From Pleurocapsa minor GSE-CHR-MK 17-07R (lineage in GTDB: Bacteria > Chloroflexota > Anaerolineae > Aggregatilineales > Phototrophicaceae): 64,000 bases of DNA. Positions 46,386-55,866 of this stretch are shown piece by piece. Numbering within the stretch: the first letter of the stretch is position 1; every line of letters starts with the position of its first letter. Position numbers and translations under genes: made by a program. Location: assembly GCA_019359125.1 (NCBI GenBank), contig JAHHHY010000003.1:62001-126000 (forward strand), in the 5' to 3' direction. The notes under the pieces were generated by a model, which had not been told where the DNA came from, ran no database searches, and saw only the letters and a list, made by a program, of their open reading frames with translations.

Positions 46386-47585
46386 ATGCCAGACTACGAC
46401 TCGACCAACCTTGACGATACGCAGGGGCACAAGCCGGTCACCGTGCCGGACAGCACCCCGTTCGATGACCGCCCGATCACATCCGCCCGCGAAATCATCC
46501 CCGATGACGACGACGAGATTCGCCCGTTTGTGCGCGAGGGCGCGCCGCGCGGCGGCTGTGGCCTGACCGGCATTATCCTGGTGATGCTGGGCATCTTCAG
46601 CGTGATTATCGTCGCGCTGGCGGGTGCTGCCGGCTGGACAACTGGCGGCAGGCAGGCCGCTGTCAACAGCACGGCCACGCAGAATGCCGCTATCGCCGAG
46701 CAGGTCGGCCGTATCCCGACCGATCTCGCGGATGGCAATCTGGTGCTGCTGGAAGCGCGCATCCAGTTCCTGGCCACGCTGACGCCGGGCGTCGCCGGCA
46801 TGAACGATGTGATGGCCACAGCCACATCGTTGTATATGACGCTCCAGCCTACGGCCACCGCCACGCCGACATCGACCGCCACACCCACAGCCACCGCGAC
46901 GGCCACGGCGACCCTCGATCCCAATCTGCCCTCGCCCACGCCCGGCCCGAACTATGACCTGGCCGCGCTGCTGTCTGAGGCGCAGGGCGAATTTGTCGCC
47001 GGAAACTATGAGGAAGCCGCGGCACTGGCAGAAGCCATCACGTCGATTGATCCCGGCTTTGAGACCGGCACCGTGCGCGGCCTGCTGACGGATTCGCTGA
47101 ACACGGTGGCGCGCAATTACTACAATGCCATGCAGCCCGCGGCGGGCAACCAGATCGTTGGCCGCATCCAGAGCCTCGGTCTGCCGCTGGCCGAAGGCCT
47201 GGCCTATGAGCGCGATGTAGGGGAAATTTACCTGAACGCGATCAGCACCATCGGCATCAGCTATCCGCAGGCCATCAATGCCTTACAGCAGCTCATCGGT
47301 TACGGGCAGGGGCGCTACTACAACGAGGCGGTCAACCTGCTCTATCGGCAGTACATCGCCTACGGGGACGCGCTGGCGTTCGATCCGGCCTTCGGCCAGT
47401 GTGCGGCCGCGCAGCAGTATCGCAGTGCCTTCAGCCTGACCGGCGGCGGCGAGGCCGGTGGCAAGCTGACCACCGCCGATGCCCTGTGCGCCAGCGCCAC
47501 GCCGACGCCCGATCCATTGCTGGCAGGGACGCCCGGCGTGCCCCCGCCAGCAGGCGTCGCACCGATCGGCCAGCCCGGCGGGTGA
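46386..47585 (+). CDS. Membrane-anchored protein with Thr/Pro linker and helical-repeat domain
   Basis: The protein has 399 residues. An acidic cytosolic N-terminus (1-58) is followed by one helix (LTGIILVMLGIFSVIIVALA, about 59-80), a short region, then a linker of alternating Thr, Ala and Pro (TATATPTSTATPTATATATA, about 152-185). A helical domain like a TPR array follows (EAQGEFVAGNYEEAAALAEA; YYNAMQPAAGNQIVGRIQSL). It is probably exported at the C-terminus. Function unknown. It shares this layout with the proteins at 47806 and 61939, so it may belong to an envelope assembly common in Anaerolineae. Confidence 0.75.
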   Translation: MPDYDSTNLDDTQGHKPVTVPDSTPFDDRPITSAREIIPDDDDEIRPFVREGAPRGGCGLTGIILVMLGIFSVIIVALAGAAGWTTGGRQAAVNSTATQNAAIAEQVGRIPTDLADGNLVLLEARIQFLATLTPGVAGMNDVMATATSLYMTLQPTATATPTSTATPTATATATATLDPNLPSPTPGPNYDLAALLSEAQGEFVAGNYEEAAALAEAITSIDPGFETGTVRGLLTDSLNTVARNYYNAMQPAAGNQIVGRIQSLGLPLAEGLAYERDVGEIYLNAISTIGISYPQAINALQQLIGYGQGRYYNEAVNLLYRQYIAYGDALAFDPAFGQCAAAQQYRSAFSLTGGGEAGGKLTTADALCASATPTPDPLLAGTPGVPPPAGVAPIGQPGG

Positions 47586-47609
47586 GCGCAAAAGCATTAA
47601 ACACGCAGA

Positions 47610-47741
47610 GGGCGCGTCGCGACGCGCCCCTACAACCGTTTATTCGGCTGGTTGCCATGGACTGTCCAAACGCCTAATTTCACACAACCCTGTTGATGAT
47701 CAAAGGGATTGTGTTTTGTAGGGGCGCCTCGCGAGGCGCCC
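47610..47741. repeat. Bipartite REP/BIME-like element B
   Basis: The left palindrome is at 47610-47629 followed by CTACA; the right unit is TGTAG (47717-47721) followed by a palindrome (47722-47741). Total length is 132 bp with an 82-bp centre. The layout and length equal element A, but the centres are not clearly related. It lies between convergent genes. Confidence 0.85.
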
Positions 47742-47805
47742 TTAATCATTCTGAATGGGGGCAAAGCACGCAGGCACGCGAGATTTATTCGCTGTGAACC
47801 CGCGC

Positions 47806-50800
47806 CTAGCGCAGCGTGACAGACCACTCATCCACATACACAATTACGCCGCCGTTGTGCACGAACAGCACCGGCACGACCGGCACGTCATCGCCCACAA
47901 ACGCGACCGGATTGCCCAGCGGCTGGCGGTTGACCAGCACCTGAACCGTGTCGTTGGTCAGGTTGCGCACGATCTCGACGCGCAGCGGGTCGTCGGTGCG
48001 GGCGCGCTGGCTAACGGTCGTCAGGGTGTCGCCGTTTTGCAGGCTAAGCTGGATCAGCTCGCCCTGGCTGCCCTGAATCTGCACACGCACGCCCACCCGC
48101 TGCGCCGGATCGTCCACGCTTTGCAGCAGCACGCCGAAGTACACCGCGTCGTCCACCACCAGCGGCGGATTAAACGTTTGCAGGTCGAGCAGCGCGTCCA
48201 TGCGGATGATGCGCGAGGGTGCATTCAGCCCATACAGGCCGGTCAGGAAAGCGGCTTCCGGGCCGACGAACAATGTGTCGCCCTCGCCCAGCGCGCCCCC
48301 GCCTGTTCCCAGTCGCCAGTTGTCAGAGCCGGCCGTCACGGGTGAGAACGCCTCGACATCCCAGCTGGGGCTGACGAGCTGTGCGGCCAGCGCCAGCAGG
48401 TCCTGCTGACCACGCAGGCCACCCGGTGGCAGCGTCGGCGCAGGCGTATTGGTGGCCGTCGCGGTATTGGTTGCCGTGGTGGTATTCGTCGGCGTGCGCG
48501 TGGGCGATACAGTGCGCGTGAAGGTCTGGCTGGCGGTGAAAGTCGGTGACGGCGTATCGGTATCGCGCGGCGCGATCGTCGCCAGCACCGACAGCGGCGT
48601 CGGCGTGACATTGGCCTGCGTGGGCACCAGCGTATCGATGCTTTCAGCATCCAGCGTGGCCACCGCCTGGCCCGCCGGATCGTCGGTCACTTCAGCGGTG
48701 TTTGCCGCGACAGCAACCTGCGTGCCCGCATCCGGCGCAGTCGTCTCAGGCGTATTGCGCGACCCAACCGCGACCGCGACCACAATCGCGATCACCAGAA
48801 TCAGGATCAGCACCGGGCTCATGCCGCGGCGGCGGGCTTTCTGCGCCGATTTGGGGGGTAAAGGCTCATCGGCAGCGCGGCGCGATGGCAGGGCGGCCTG
48901 TTCCTCGGCCTCGCTGATGCGCGGCGTCGGCTCATCGGTTGGCGGCGCGGGAAACTCCGGCGAGTATTCGGTCACCGTGTACCAGTGCCGATAGAGTGCA
49001 TAGGCCGGATGCCGGTCGATGAACATCGCGCCGAACAGCTCATTCAGCCGGGCCAGGCGCGCACTGCGGCGCAGCGACCGGTCCGAGAAGGCCGCTGAAA
49101 AGCTTTCGTACATGTCGCGCCACTGGCGCAGCGTGCCGGTATAGGCATCGCCCAGCGTGCGGGCGGTCACCTCCACCTGAAACTGATGCGCGACAGACAG
49201 TATTTCTGGCGGTGTGGCTGGCTGCGCGTCAACTGCCTGCGCCAGCCGACGCGCGTTGCCATGCAGCTCTGCGGCAGTGCTGAGCAGCGTCATCAGCCAA
49301 GAGCGATAGGCCGTCAGCGTGATATCGCCGGCCTTTTCCACTTCGTCGATGGCCTTGAGCGCGTTTTCGATGCGCGACCCGGCATTCCGGAACTCGCCAT
49401 CGGTCCAGTCACGCACGGCTGCTTCCAGCTCGCGCACGCTGAGCACAGCCGGGGCCAGCACTTTCGTCTGGCTGTTCTGCTCCAGCGTCCGGCGGATGTT
49501 TTCCAGATGCGGCAGGCTGGCCGCCGAATTAATCTTCGCCAGCTCACGGGCGGCCGCTTCCAGGTCTTTGCGCTGCTGCACATAATCTTCCAGCATACGC
49601 GTTAAGGGGTGACGGCCGTTGGCATCGACGCCTGTCTTGCCTGACACATCGCGCCAGAACAGCGCGTCTTCCATATTGCCTTCGCGGGCATCCAGCACGC
49701 CATACAGCACCGCGTTGACAAAGAAGATGCGTACGGGGGCCGTGCCCAGCCGCTCCAGCGGGTCAATCAGCCCGCGATTCATCGCCCGCAGATAGGTGTC
49801 TTTGCCCGGCATCTGCCCGGCGAAATGGTCGCGCAGGCCGATTTCCTCGGCGCTGTACAGCATCTCGACGCTGGCCAGCGCCTTCTGCGAGCTGGCGGTA
49901 TTGGTCACGCCGCCGCGATCGACCCACTCACGCGTGTGCTGCGAAAGGGCATGCAGGCGGCGCGCTGCTTCGCGTTCCACATCGGTGCGCGCCAGGTCAG
50001 ACGCCTGCGCGCCCATGCGTTCGGCCTCGACCAGCCGACCGCGGTCGAAATGTTCCCAGCCGTCAGACAGCGCCTGCCCCAGCGCAGGATGCAGCGCGCC
50101 GCGCTCGACATGCACGGCGCTGCTGACGACCGAGCGCAGCTGCGCCACCCAGGCGGCCAGCGACGGGCTGACGATGCTCACGCCATTCGAGACGCGTTCC
50201 AGCGCGGCGATGGCGCTGGAACGACTGCCCAGCACGGCCGCCTCGCCGTATTCTCCCCACGCTTCAGCGGCCTCGCTCAGCCCGGCGACGATTCCGTTCA
50301 GGCGCTCATCCGTCAGGCCGTTGGCAAATGGCACCAGCGCGGTATGCGCCCGCGTCAGCCAGGAGGCGACATCGCCACCGTCGGGCGCGGGAATAAAGCT
50401 CTCGAATTCAGCCAGCAGCTGATACAGATCGTCCAGCTTGTGGGCCAGCGCATCCCAGGCCGGGGCGCCCGCCACGATTTCACGCGAGTTATCCAGCGCG
50501 CCCAGTGCCTCAATCGGGTTGGTCGCGGCCTGCTTGCCGATGACGTGCATGTTATCGGCCAGCGCCATCGCCGCATTGGTCGCGCGGGTCAGGGCAGACA
50601 ACGGCAGCATCTTGTTCGGAAGCTGATACTCCGCGTTCACGGCCTCCAGGCTGCGCATCAGGTTATTCAGCCGGTCGGTCACCATCCGGAAGCCATTGCG
50701 CAGGTCGTTGGCCGTGCTGGAGGTCTCGCCGGTCAGCTTGTCCAGCGAGGCATTGATTTCGTTCAGCATCGAGCGCTGTTCGCCCACATGCACGCTCTGC

Positions 50801-52158
50801 CCGGCCAGCGTGGTCAGCGCCACCTGCAAACGGAAAAGATTCGGCCGCAGCAGCATGATTTCGCCCACATGGGCCGAAATGCGCTCGGCCATCAGCCATT
50901 GCAGCGACTGGGCGCGATGGTCGCCATCGGTGTCCATTACCAGCACGCGGGTGGCCTCGGCCGGGTCGGCCTCAAACAGCAGGCTGATGGCCTCCTGCAC
51001 GGCAGGAAGCTGCACACTCGCGTTGTCGTCTTCGCTCAGCAGCGCGGCCCAGTCCATCAGAATGGTGATGACGACGGCGGCGCTGCCGCGTGCGCGCGGT
51101 TGCAGTTCTTCCAGCACGCTTAAAGCGCGCTCCCAGCTGCCACTTTCCAGATAAATGCGCGCAGCATCCAGGTCAGCCGACACCTGCAAGTCGCTGATGC
51201 GGGCGTTGACTTCGGCCTCCAGCGCGCGCGTGGGCGGATGGCCAGGGTCCAGCGCACTCACTGGGTCGAGAATGGCCAGCAGCGAATACAGCTCGTCACG
51301 GCTGAGCTCGCGGCGCAGACGGTCCTGCACGCGGTTCAGACTGGCCGTGCGGTCGCGCTCCACCGGCGTGCGATACGCGTTCAGTTCGGCGCGCAGCTCG
51401 CGGATGGTGTGATAGCGATAGCGCGGATTGGGGTGTGCCGCCCGGCTGATGATGGCCTGCAAGCGCGTGTGCAGGCGGCCGGTATCTTCGCCGAAGTCCA
51501 GGCGGAAATCATCGGTCGCGTTCTGGGCCGCGCTGCGCGGTATCTCCACACGCCCGCCGCCGGTCACGATGAAAAACAGCAGCTCGCCCACCTGATAGAT
51601 GTCGCTCTGGCGGCTGACGCCCTGCGGCGAGGCTTCATCGCCTTCCAGAAAGACCGCGTTGCCCCAGTCGATCACCTTCAGGCGATAGTCGTCGCGTGAC
51701 CAGAACAGGTGCTTGGCGTCGGCATCGTTGTAGACGATGTCGCGCTCATGGGCCGCTTCGATCAGCCCCAGCAGCGCATCCATGATGACCAGCATTTCCA
51801 TCTCTGGCATGCGCCCGCCAGACGACGACAGCGCCAGCACGGTGTCGGCGACAATCTCGCCTTCAGCGCGCTCAATCACGATATATTGATGCGAGACGCC
51901 GCCCACGGTGAACTGGCCGCTGCCCAGCAGCGCGCACAGCGATGGCTGTCCGGCCAGCTTTTGCAGGGCTTTGCGCTCTGTCAGGATGCTGACTTCCTGG
52001 CCAGCACGAATGGGGGGCGCGTCATTCGGGGCTGGCCGCTTGATGACGACCGGACGCTCTGAATCACGGGTATCTACCGCACGCAGCGTCTCGCCCGAAC
52101 GACCGCGCGGGTAAATGAGATCGTAGCGATATCTGTTGTCAAACAAACCTTCAGCCAT
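47806..52158 (-). CDS. Giant atypical protein-kinase-like membrane protein
   Basis: The protein has 1450 residues. Residues 10-260 are a kinase fold: ATP-binding K40 (VVIKRPA), E61 region of helix C, a catalytic loop VYNDADAKHLFW with D145, and D164-W-G in place of DFG. The normal Lys two residues after the catalytic Asp is Asp (D147), and the metal-binding Asn is His (H150), so activity is doubtful. Residues 300-1080 are long helical regions. A single helix (about 1110-1130) and a Thr/Pro linker (about 1135-1245) lead to an exported beta-rich C-terminal domain (1250-1450), possibly a lectin or glucanase-like sandwich. Confidence 0.8.
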   Translation of the reverse strand: MAEGLFDNRYRYDLIYPRGRSGETLRAVDTRDSERPVVIKRPAPNDAPPIRAGQEVSILTERKALQKLAGQPSLCALLGSGQFTVGGVSHQYIVIERAEGEIVADTVLALSSSGGRMPEMEMLVIMDALLGLIEAAHERDIVYNDADAKHLFWSRDDYRLKVIDWGNAVFLEGDEASPQGVSRQSDIYQVGELLFFIVTGGGRVEIPRSAAQNATDDFRLDFGEDTGRLHTRLQAIISRAAHPNPRYRYHTIRELRAELNAYRTPVERDRTASLNRVQDRLRRELSRDELYSLLAILDPVSALDPGHPPTRALEAEVNARISDLQVSADLDAARIYLESGSWERALSVLEELQPRARGSAAVVITILMDWAALLSEDDNASVQLPAVQEAISLLFEADPAEATRVLVMDTDGDHRAQSLQWLMAERISAHVGEIMLLRPNLFRLQVALTTLAGQSVHVGEQRSMLNEINASLDKLTGETSSTANDLRNGFRMVTDRLNNLMRSLEAVNAEYQLPNKMLPLSALTRATNAAMALADNMHVIGKQAATNPIEALGALDNSREIVAGAPAWDALAHKLDDLYQLLAEFESFIPAPDGGDVASWLTRAHTALVPFANGLTDERLNGIVAGLSEAAEAWGEYGEAAVLGSRSSAIAALERVSNGVSIVSPSLAAWVAQLRSVVSSAVHVERGALHPALGQALSDGWEHFDRGRLVEAERMGAQASDLARTDVEREAARRLHALSQHTREWVDRGGVTNTASSQKALASVEMLYSAEEIGLRDHFAGQMPGKDTYLRAMNRGLIDPLERLGTAPVRIFFVNAVLYGVLDAREGNMEDALFWRDVSGKTGVDANGRHPLTRMLEDYVQQRKDLEAAARELAKINSAASLPHLENIRRTLEQNSQTKVLAPAVLSVRELEAAVRDWTDGEFRNAGSRIENALKAIDEVEKAGDITLTAYRSWLMTLLSTAAELHGNARRLAQAVDAQPATPPEILSVAHQFQVEVTARTLGDAYTGTLRQWRDMYESFSAAFSDRSLRRSARLARLNELFGAMFIDRHPAYALYRHWYTVTEYSPEFPAPPTDEPTPRISEAEEQAALPSRRAADEPLPPKSAQKARRRGMSPVLILILVIAIVVAVAVGSRNTPETTAPDAGTQVAVAANTAEVTDDPAGQAVATLDAESIDTLVPTQANVTPTPLSVLATIAPRDTDTPSPTFTASQTFTRTVSPTRTPTNTTTATNTATATNTPAPTLPPGGLRGQQDLLALAAQLVSPSWDVEAFSPVTAGSDNWRLGTGGGALGEGDTLFVGPEAAFLTGLYGLNAPSRIIRMDALLDLQTFNPPLVVDDAVYFGVLLQSVDDPAQRVGVRVQIQGSQGELIQLSLQNGDTLTTVSQRARTDDPLRVEIVRNLTNDTVQVLVNRQPLGNPVAFVGDDVPVVPVLFVHNGGVIVYVDEWSVTLR

Positions 52159-52372
52159 AAAATGTCTCTGATTCAGGTAATTGCGTCAGTCACCGGCAGG
52201 GCGCCCACAGGGCGAGACAGCATGTAAGATTCAGCCGGGGTAACGTGTCATATTCTAGCCTACATTAATCTCAAGTGAAACTGTGACTGGGTTGACCCCC
52301 GCCAGCGCTGCCCGTATCATGTGAGGCAGTGTTCGGTCACAGGGACGCGCCCCGCCCCGTGGAGCCAGAAAA

Positions 52373-52825
52373 ATGCGTGTTGTATTACAGCGAGTCACCC
52401 GTGGCCAGGTGACGGTGGATGGTGCTGTCACCGGGGCAGTGCTGCATGGCTATGTCGCGCTGGTGGGCATTACCCATGACGACACGGCACAGATTGCTGA
52501 GATGATGGCGAGAAAAACCGCGCACTTACGCGTTTTTGACGATGAACAGGGTAAGATGAATCGGTCGCTGCTGGATGTGCAGGGCGGCGTCCTGGTCGTC
52601 TCGCAGTTTACCCTGTACGCCGATACGCGGCGCGGCCGCAGGCCCAGCTTGATTGATGCTGCACGGCCGGAACAGGCCGCACCGCTGGTGCAGGTCTATG
52701 CCGATGCCCTGGCCGCAGAAGGTGTCCGGCCCATCGCACACGGCGTGTTTGGCGCGATGATGCAGGTGGACATCCACAACGACGGCCCGGTCACGATTGT
52801 GCTGGACAGCCGCGATTTTATCTAG
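52373..52825 (+). CDS. dtd: D-aminoacyl-tRNA deacylase
   Basis: Hydrolyses D-aminoacyl-tRNA (and Gly-tRNA-Ala) for translation quality control. The 150-residue protein has [17 protein letters not shown] at the start. The catalytic-pocket motifs are [18 protein letters not shown] (SQFT) and [14 protein letters not shown] (the GP cis-proline motif, usually NxGPVT). Length is standard. It is divergently placed from the kinase-like gene and has no close operon partner upstream. Confidence 0.95.
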   Translation: MRVVLQRVTRGQVTVDGAVTGAVLHGYVALVGITHDDTAQIAEMMARKTAHLRVFDDEQGKMNRSLLDVQGGVLVVSQFTLYADTRRGRRPSLIDAARPEQAAPLVQVYADALAAEGVRPIAHGVFGAMMQVDIHNDGPVTIVLDSRDFI

Positions 52826-52898
52826 CTTATCCCCCATGGCTGCCGACGCCGTGCCGCCATGACCACACCAACGCACGACAGTCTGAAGGAACGACACC

Positions 52899-53732
52899 AT
52901 GAACACACAGTTTTACCTGGAGCAGCTCACCCATACCGATCAGCGCCGCCGCGCCGAGGCCGCCCGCTGGCTGGGCAATACCGCCGACGCCGCCGTGATT
53001 CCCGCGCTCATCAGCGCCGTGCATGACCACGATGGCAAGGTGCAGTATGCGGCCTTCTCCGCCCTGCTGAAGCTGGGCATGCAGGAGGCAGCGTCGGGCA
53101 TGTTCAACGCGCTGCTGACGATGAAGACCACCAACCTGTGGAACCTGATGAAGCTGAACATCGGCATGCGCCTGCGCGCCGGCCTGCTGGAGATGGTGCA
53201 GCGCGGCGATACCGAGCTGTCCGCCCGGTTGTTCGCAGCCGTCCAGGATGCCGAATTCGATGAATTACAGCGCGCCTATTTCGTGGCCGCGCTGGGCCGC
53301 ACCGGCGATGCACAGCATGTCGACTGGCTGCTGGCCACGCTGACAGATGGGCCGGATGCCGTGCGCGCCGCCGCTGCCGAAGCCCTCGGCCACATGGGCG
53401 ATGCCCGCGCCGTCGGGCCGCTGCTGGATGCCCTGCGCCACCCGGATGCGCACAACGCCATCCGCGAGGTCGCGGCGGAAGCACTCGGCCGCATCGGCGA
53501 CAAGAGCGCCGCCGAGCCGCTGATGACCGCGCTGATGGACCCCAACGAATGGGTGCGCCGCGCTGCCGCCGTCTCGCTGGGCGACCTGGGCGACGCCTCG
53601 GCGGTCGAATCGCTGTCGCAGGCCATCTATGATGAAAGCACGATGGTGCAGGATGCCGCTTTCGACGCGCTGAAGAAGCTGAGCTACACCAGCTACACAG
53701 CCGTCGTCCGCAATACCGTCAGCAAGAACTGA
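52899..53732 (+). CDS. HEAT/PBS-lyase-type repeat protein
   Basis: A 277-residue soluble helical-repeat protein. Repeats of about 31 residues are clear in the second half: AVRAAAAEALGHMGDARAVG, AIREVAAEALGRIGDKSAAE and VRRAAAVSLGDLGDASAVES. Two more diverged ones are at the start (RRAEAARWLGNTADAAVIPA). It is a scaffold or phycobilin-lyase-like fold, but no enzyme residue can be named. A strong terminator follows. It is 73 bp after dtd on the same strand. Confidence 0.88.
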   Translation: MNTQFYLEQLTHTDQRRRAEAARWLGNTADAAVIPALISAVHDHDGKVQYAAFSALLKLGMQEAASGMFNALLTMKTTNLWNLMKLNIGMRLRAGLLEMVQRGDTELSARLFAAVQDAEFDELQRAYFVAALGRTGDAQHVDWLLATLTDGPDAVRAAAAEALGHMGDARAVGPLLDALRHPDAHNAIREVAAEALGRIGDKSAAEPLMTALMDPNEWVRRAAAVSLGDLGDASAVESLSQAIYDESTMVQDAAFDALKKLSYTSYTAVVRNTVSKN

Positions 53733-53749
53733 CAACCACAGCACGTCAG

Positions 53750-53779
53750 AAAAAGCGGGCCTTCGGGTCCGCTTTTTTT
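53750..53779 (+). terminator. Terminator after the HEAT-repeat gene
   Basis: Stem aaaagcgg with ccgctttt (53751-53758 and 53769-53776) around a cttcgg-containing loop, then a run of seven T. Confidence 0.9.
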
Positions 53780-53935
53780 ATTGGCCGGATTCGCGGCATG
53801 AACATGGGAACATGTGTTTCACACTTGCGCCGCAAACCGACATTGATAAAGGTCCGCAGCGTGCTCAGAAGCCGTCTGTGATGCCAATGCATAACGCGGT
53901 CCAACTGCCATTCAGCATGAGGTCAACGAAAACAA

Positions 53936-55336
53936 ATGCAGCAGGAAAATCAATCGCCCGCCATTCCAGGCTCGATGCGGCTGTTCTATCAGGTGCTGGG
54001 CAACACCCTGGTCGCCTCGGTGTCGACGATCATCGCCTGGTTCGCCATCACCTTCTGGGCCTATCTGCAAACGGGGTCCGTCATCGTCACGACGGTGCTG
54101 GCGGTGATTTATTTCATCGGCAACCTGACGACCGGCTTTTTCTTCGGCTCGCTGGTTGACCGCTTTGACAAGAAGAAACTTCTGCTGGCCGCCGATGCCA
54201 TCACAGCGGTGCTGTTCGTAATTGCGTTCCTGATCTATGTCACCGCGCCGGAAGGGGCCTTCACCAGCCTGGGCAGCGTGCGCCTGTGGACGCTCATCGG
54301 CGTCGTCTATGTGGGCATCATCGTGCCCAATATCCGCGCCATCATCCAGGCGACGCTGGTGGCTGTCATGGTGCCCGCAGACCGCCTCGACCGCGCCAAT
54401 GGACTGGTGGGCATGGTCACGGGCGTCAGCTTCCTGATCGGCTCGCTGTTCAGCGGTTTCCTGATCGCGGCATCGGGCATGTTCTGGGTGCTGCTGATTC
54501 CGATCGTGGTGCGCTGCCTGACAATCATCCACATGTTGACGATCCGCATCCCGCGCGCGCCAAAGCCGGAGCTTCAGCCAGGGGAAGAACCGCCAGCACA
54601 AACCAGCACGTTTGACCTGCGCGGGACGTACCGCACGGTCGCCGGCATCTCTGGCCTGCTGCCGCTGCTGCTGTTCACCTGCCTGAACAACTTCCTGGGC
54701 GGCGTGTACATGGCGCTGCTCGATCCTTACGGGCTGTCGATGGTGAGCGCCGAGGCGTGGGGCACCATTTCCGGCGTGCTGGGGCTGGGATTCATCCTTG
54801 GCGGCATCCTCATCGCGAAATTCGGGCTGGGGAAAAATCCGCTGCGCAGCCTGTTCATCGCCAACATCGCCATCTGGCTGGCCGGCGCCTTAATGACCAT
54901 TCAGCCCTCGATCATCCTGCTGATTATCGGCTTCTTCCTGTTCCCGGTTTTCAGCCCGTTCATCGAAGCTGCCGAGCACACCATCATCCAGAAAGTGGTG
55001 CCGCCGGACCATCACGGGCGCGTGTTTGGCTTCGCGCAGAGCATCGAGTCGGCCGCTTCGCCTGTCTCAACCCTGCTGATCGGGCCGCTGGCACAATTCG
55101 TGTTCATCCCGTTCATGACCACCGGCGCAGGCGTCACGCTGATCGGCTCGTGGTTTGGCGTTGGCGAGGCACGCGGCATGGCGCTGATGTTCACGCTGGC
55201 CGGGGTGGCCGGGGTAACCTTCACGCTGATCGCGATGCGGTCGCGCATTTATCGCAGGCTGTCCAGCCGCTATGAGCAGGTCAGCGCAGCGGCGGAACCT
55301 GCGGTAGAGAAAGCGCCGGAGCCGCAGCTGGCATAA
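53936..55336 (+). CDS. MFS transporter
   Basis: A 466-residue major facilitator with about twelve helices. The motif A-like loop between helices 2 and 3 is GSLVDRFDKKKLL. A central cytosolic loop (about 205-230) and a short charged C-tail are seen. The nearest types are macrolide-efflux/enterobactin-exporter-like MFS (MFS_3 style), but the substrate cannot be stated. There is no neighbouring regulator. A strong terminator closes it. Confidence 0.88.
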   Translation: MQQENQSPAIPGSMRLFYQVLGNTLVASVSTIIAWFAITFWAYLQTGSVIVTTVLAVIYFIGNLTTGFFFGSLVDRFDKKKLLLAADAITAVLFVIAFLIYVTAPEGAFTSLGSVRLWTLIGVVYVGIIVPNIRAIIQATLVAVMVPADRLDRANGLVGMVTGVSFLIGSLFSGFLIAASGMFWVLLIPIVVRCLTIIHMLTIRIPRAPKPELQPGEEPPAQTSTFDLRGTYRTVAGISGLLPLLLFTCLNNFLGGVYMALLDPYGLSMVSAEAWGTISGVLGLGFILGGILIAKFGLGKNPLRSLFIANIAIWLAGALMTIQPSIILLIIGFFLFPVFSPFIEAAEHTIIQKVVPPDHHGRVFGFAQSIESAASPVSTLLIGPLAQFVFIPFMTTGAGVTLIGSWFGVGEARGMALMFTLAGVAGVTFTLIAMRSRIYRRLSSRYEQVSAAAEPAVEKAPEPQLA

Positions 55337-55365
55337 GGCCGGTCACGCGGGCGCGCTAAGCGACA

Positions 55366-55403
55366 CAAAAAACGGGATGCCTGGTTTCAGGACATCCCGT
55401 TTT
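55366..55403. terminator. Bidirectional terminator between the MFS and FmdB-like genes
   Basis: Stem aaacgggatg (55370-55379) with catcccgttt (55393-55402), an inner cctg/cagg extension, and A- and T-runs on both sides. It serves the convergent genes that end at 55336 and 55426. Confidence 0.9.
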
Positions 55404-55425
55404 CTTATAGGTGTGGTTGGTCTGG

Positions 55426-55740
55426 CTAGCTGGCCGCAGGTGCAGATGTGGACGGGCTGGCGGCGGGCGCGGGCGACGACTCTTTCTTCGATTCGGCAGC
55501 GGGCGCAGACGGCGCGTCCGACTTGCTTTCGCTCCCGGACTTGGGCGGCGTCATCGTGCTGCTCTTGCCCTTGCTGTCGTTCACATAGAAACCGGATCCC
55601 TTGAAGATAATCCCGGCAGCCTGCACGATACGCGTGACGGGCTGGCCCGTGGCAGGGTCCACCTTCAGCGGGTCGTCAGAGAAGCTCTGGCGGATATCGA
55701 ATGTCGTGCCGTCCTCGCGGCGATACGTATACAACGGCAT
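55426..55740 (-). CDS. FmdB-type regulatory protein lacking its zinc cysteines
   Basis: The protein has 104 residues from ATG 55740 (MPLYTYRREDGTTFDIRQSF), with GAGGTG upstream. The FmdB/CxxC_CxxC_SSSS family opens MPLYEYxCxxCGxxFE and has a second CPxCG. Here the first pair reads RREDG and the second is DPATG, while GIIFKGSGFYVNDSKG, the family's most conserved part, is intact. The C-terminus (about 70-104) is a Ser/Pro/Ala tail. The zinc ribbon is therefore lost, and a structural rather than zinc-based role is likely. Confidence 0.87.
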   Translation of the reverse strand: MPLYTYRREDGTTFDIRQSFSDDPLKVDPATGQPVTRIVQAAGIIFKGSGFYVNDSKGKSSTMTPPKSGSESKSDAPSAPAAESKKESSPAPAASPSTSAPAAS

Positions 55741-55866
55741 AGACGTCACCTCAGCAGATCGTGTTTTTACGTTCAATCACAGTTAGCAATCATACGGCAA
55801 GAGTGCCAACTTGTAAACAGCAGGCCGACACTTCTGATACGATTTTTATCCTCTGCCGCCTGCCGG

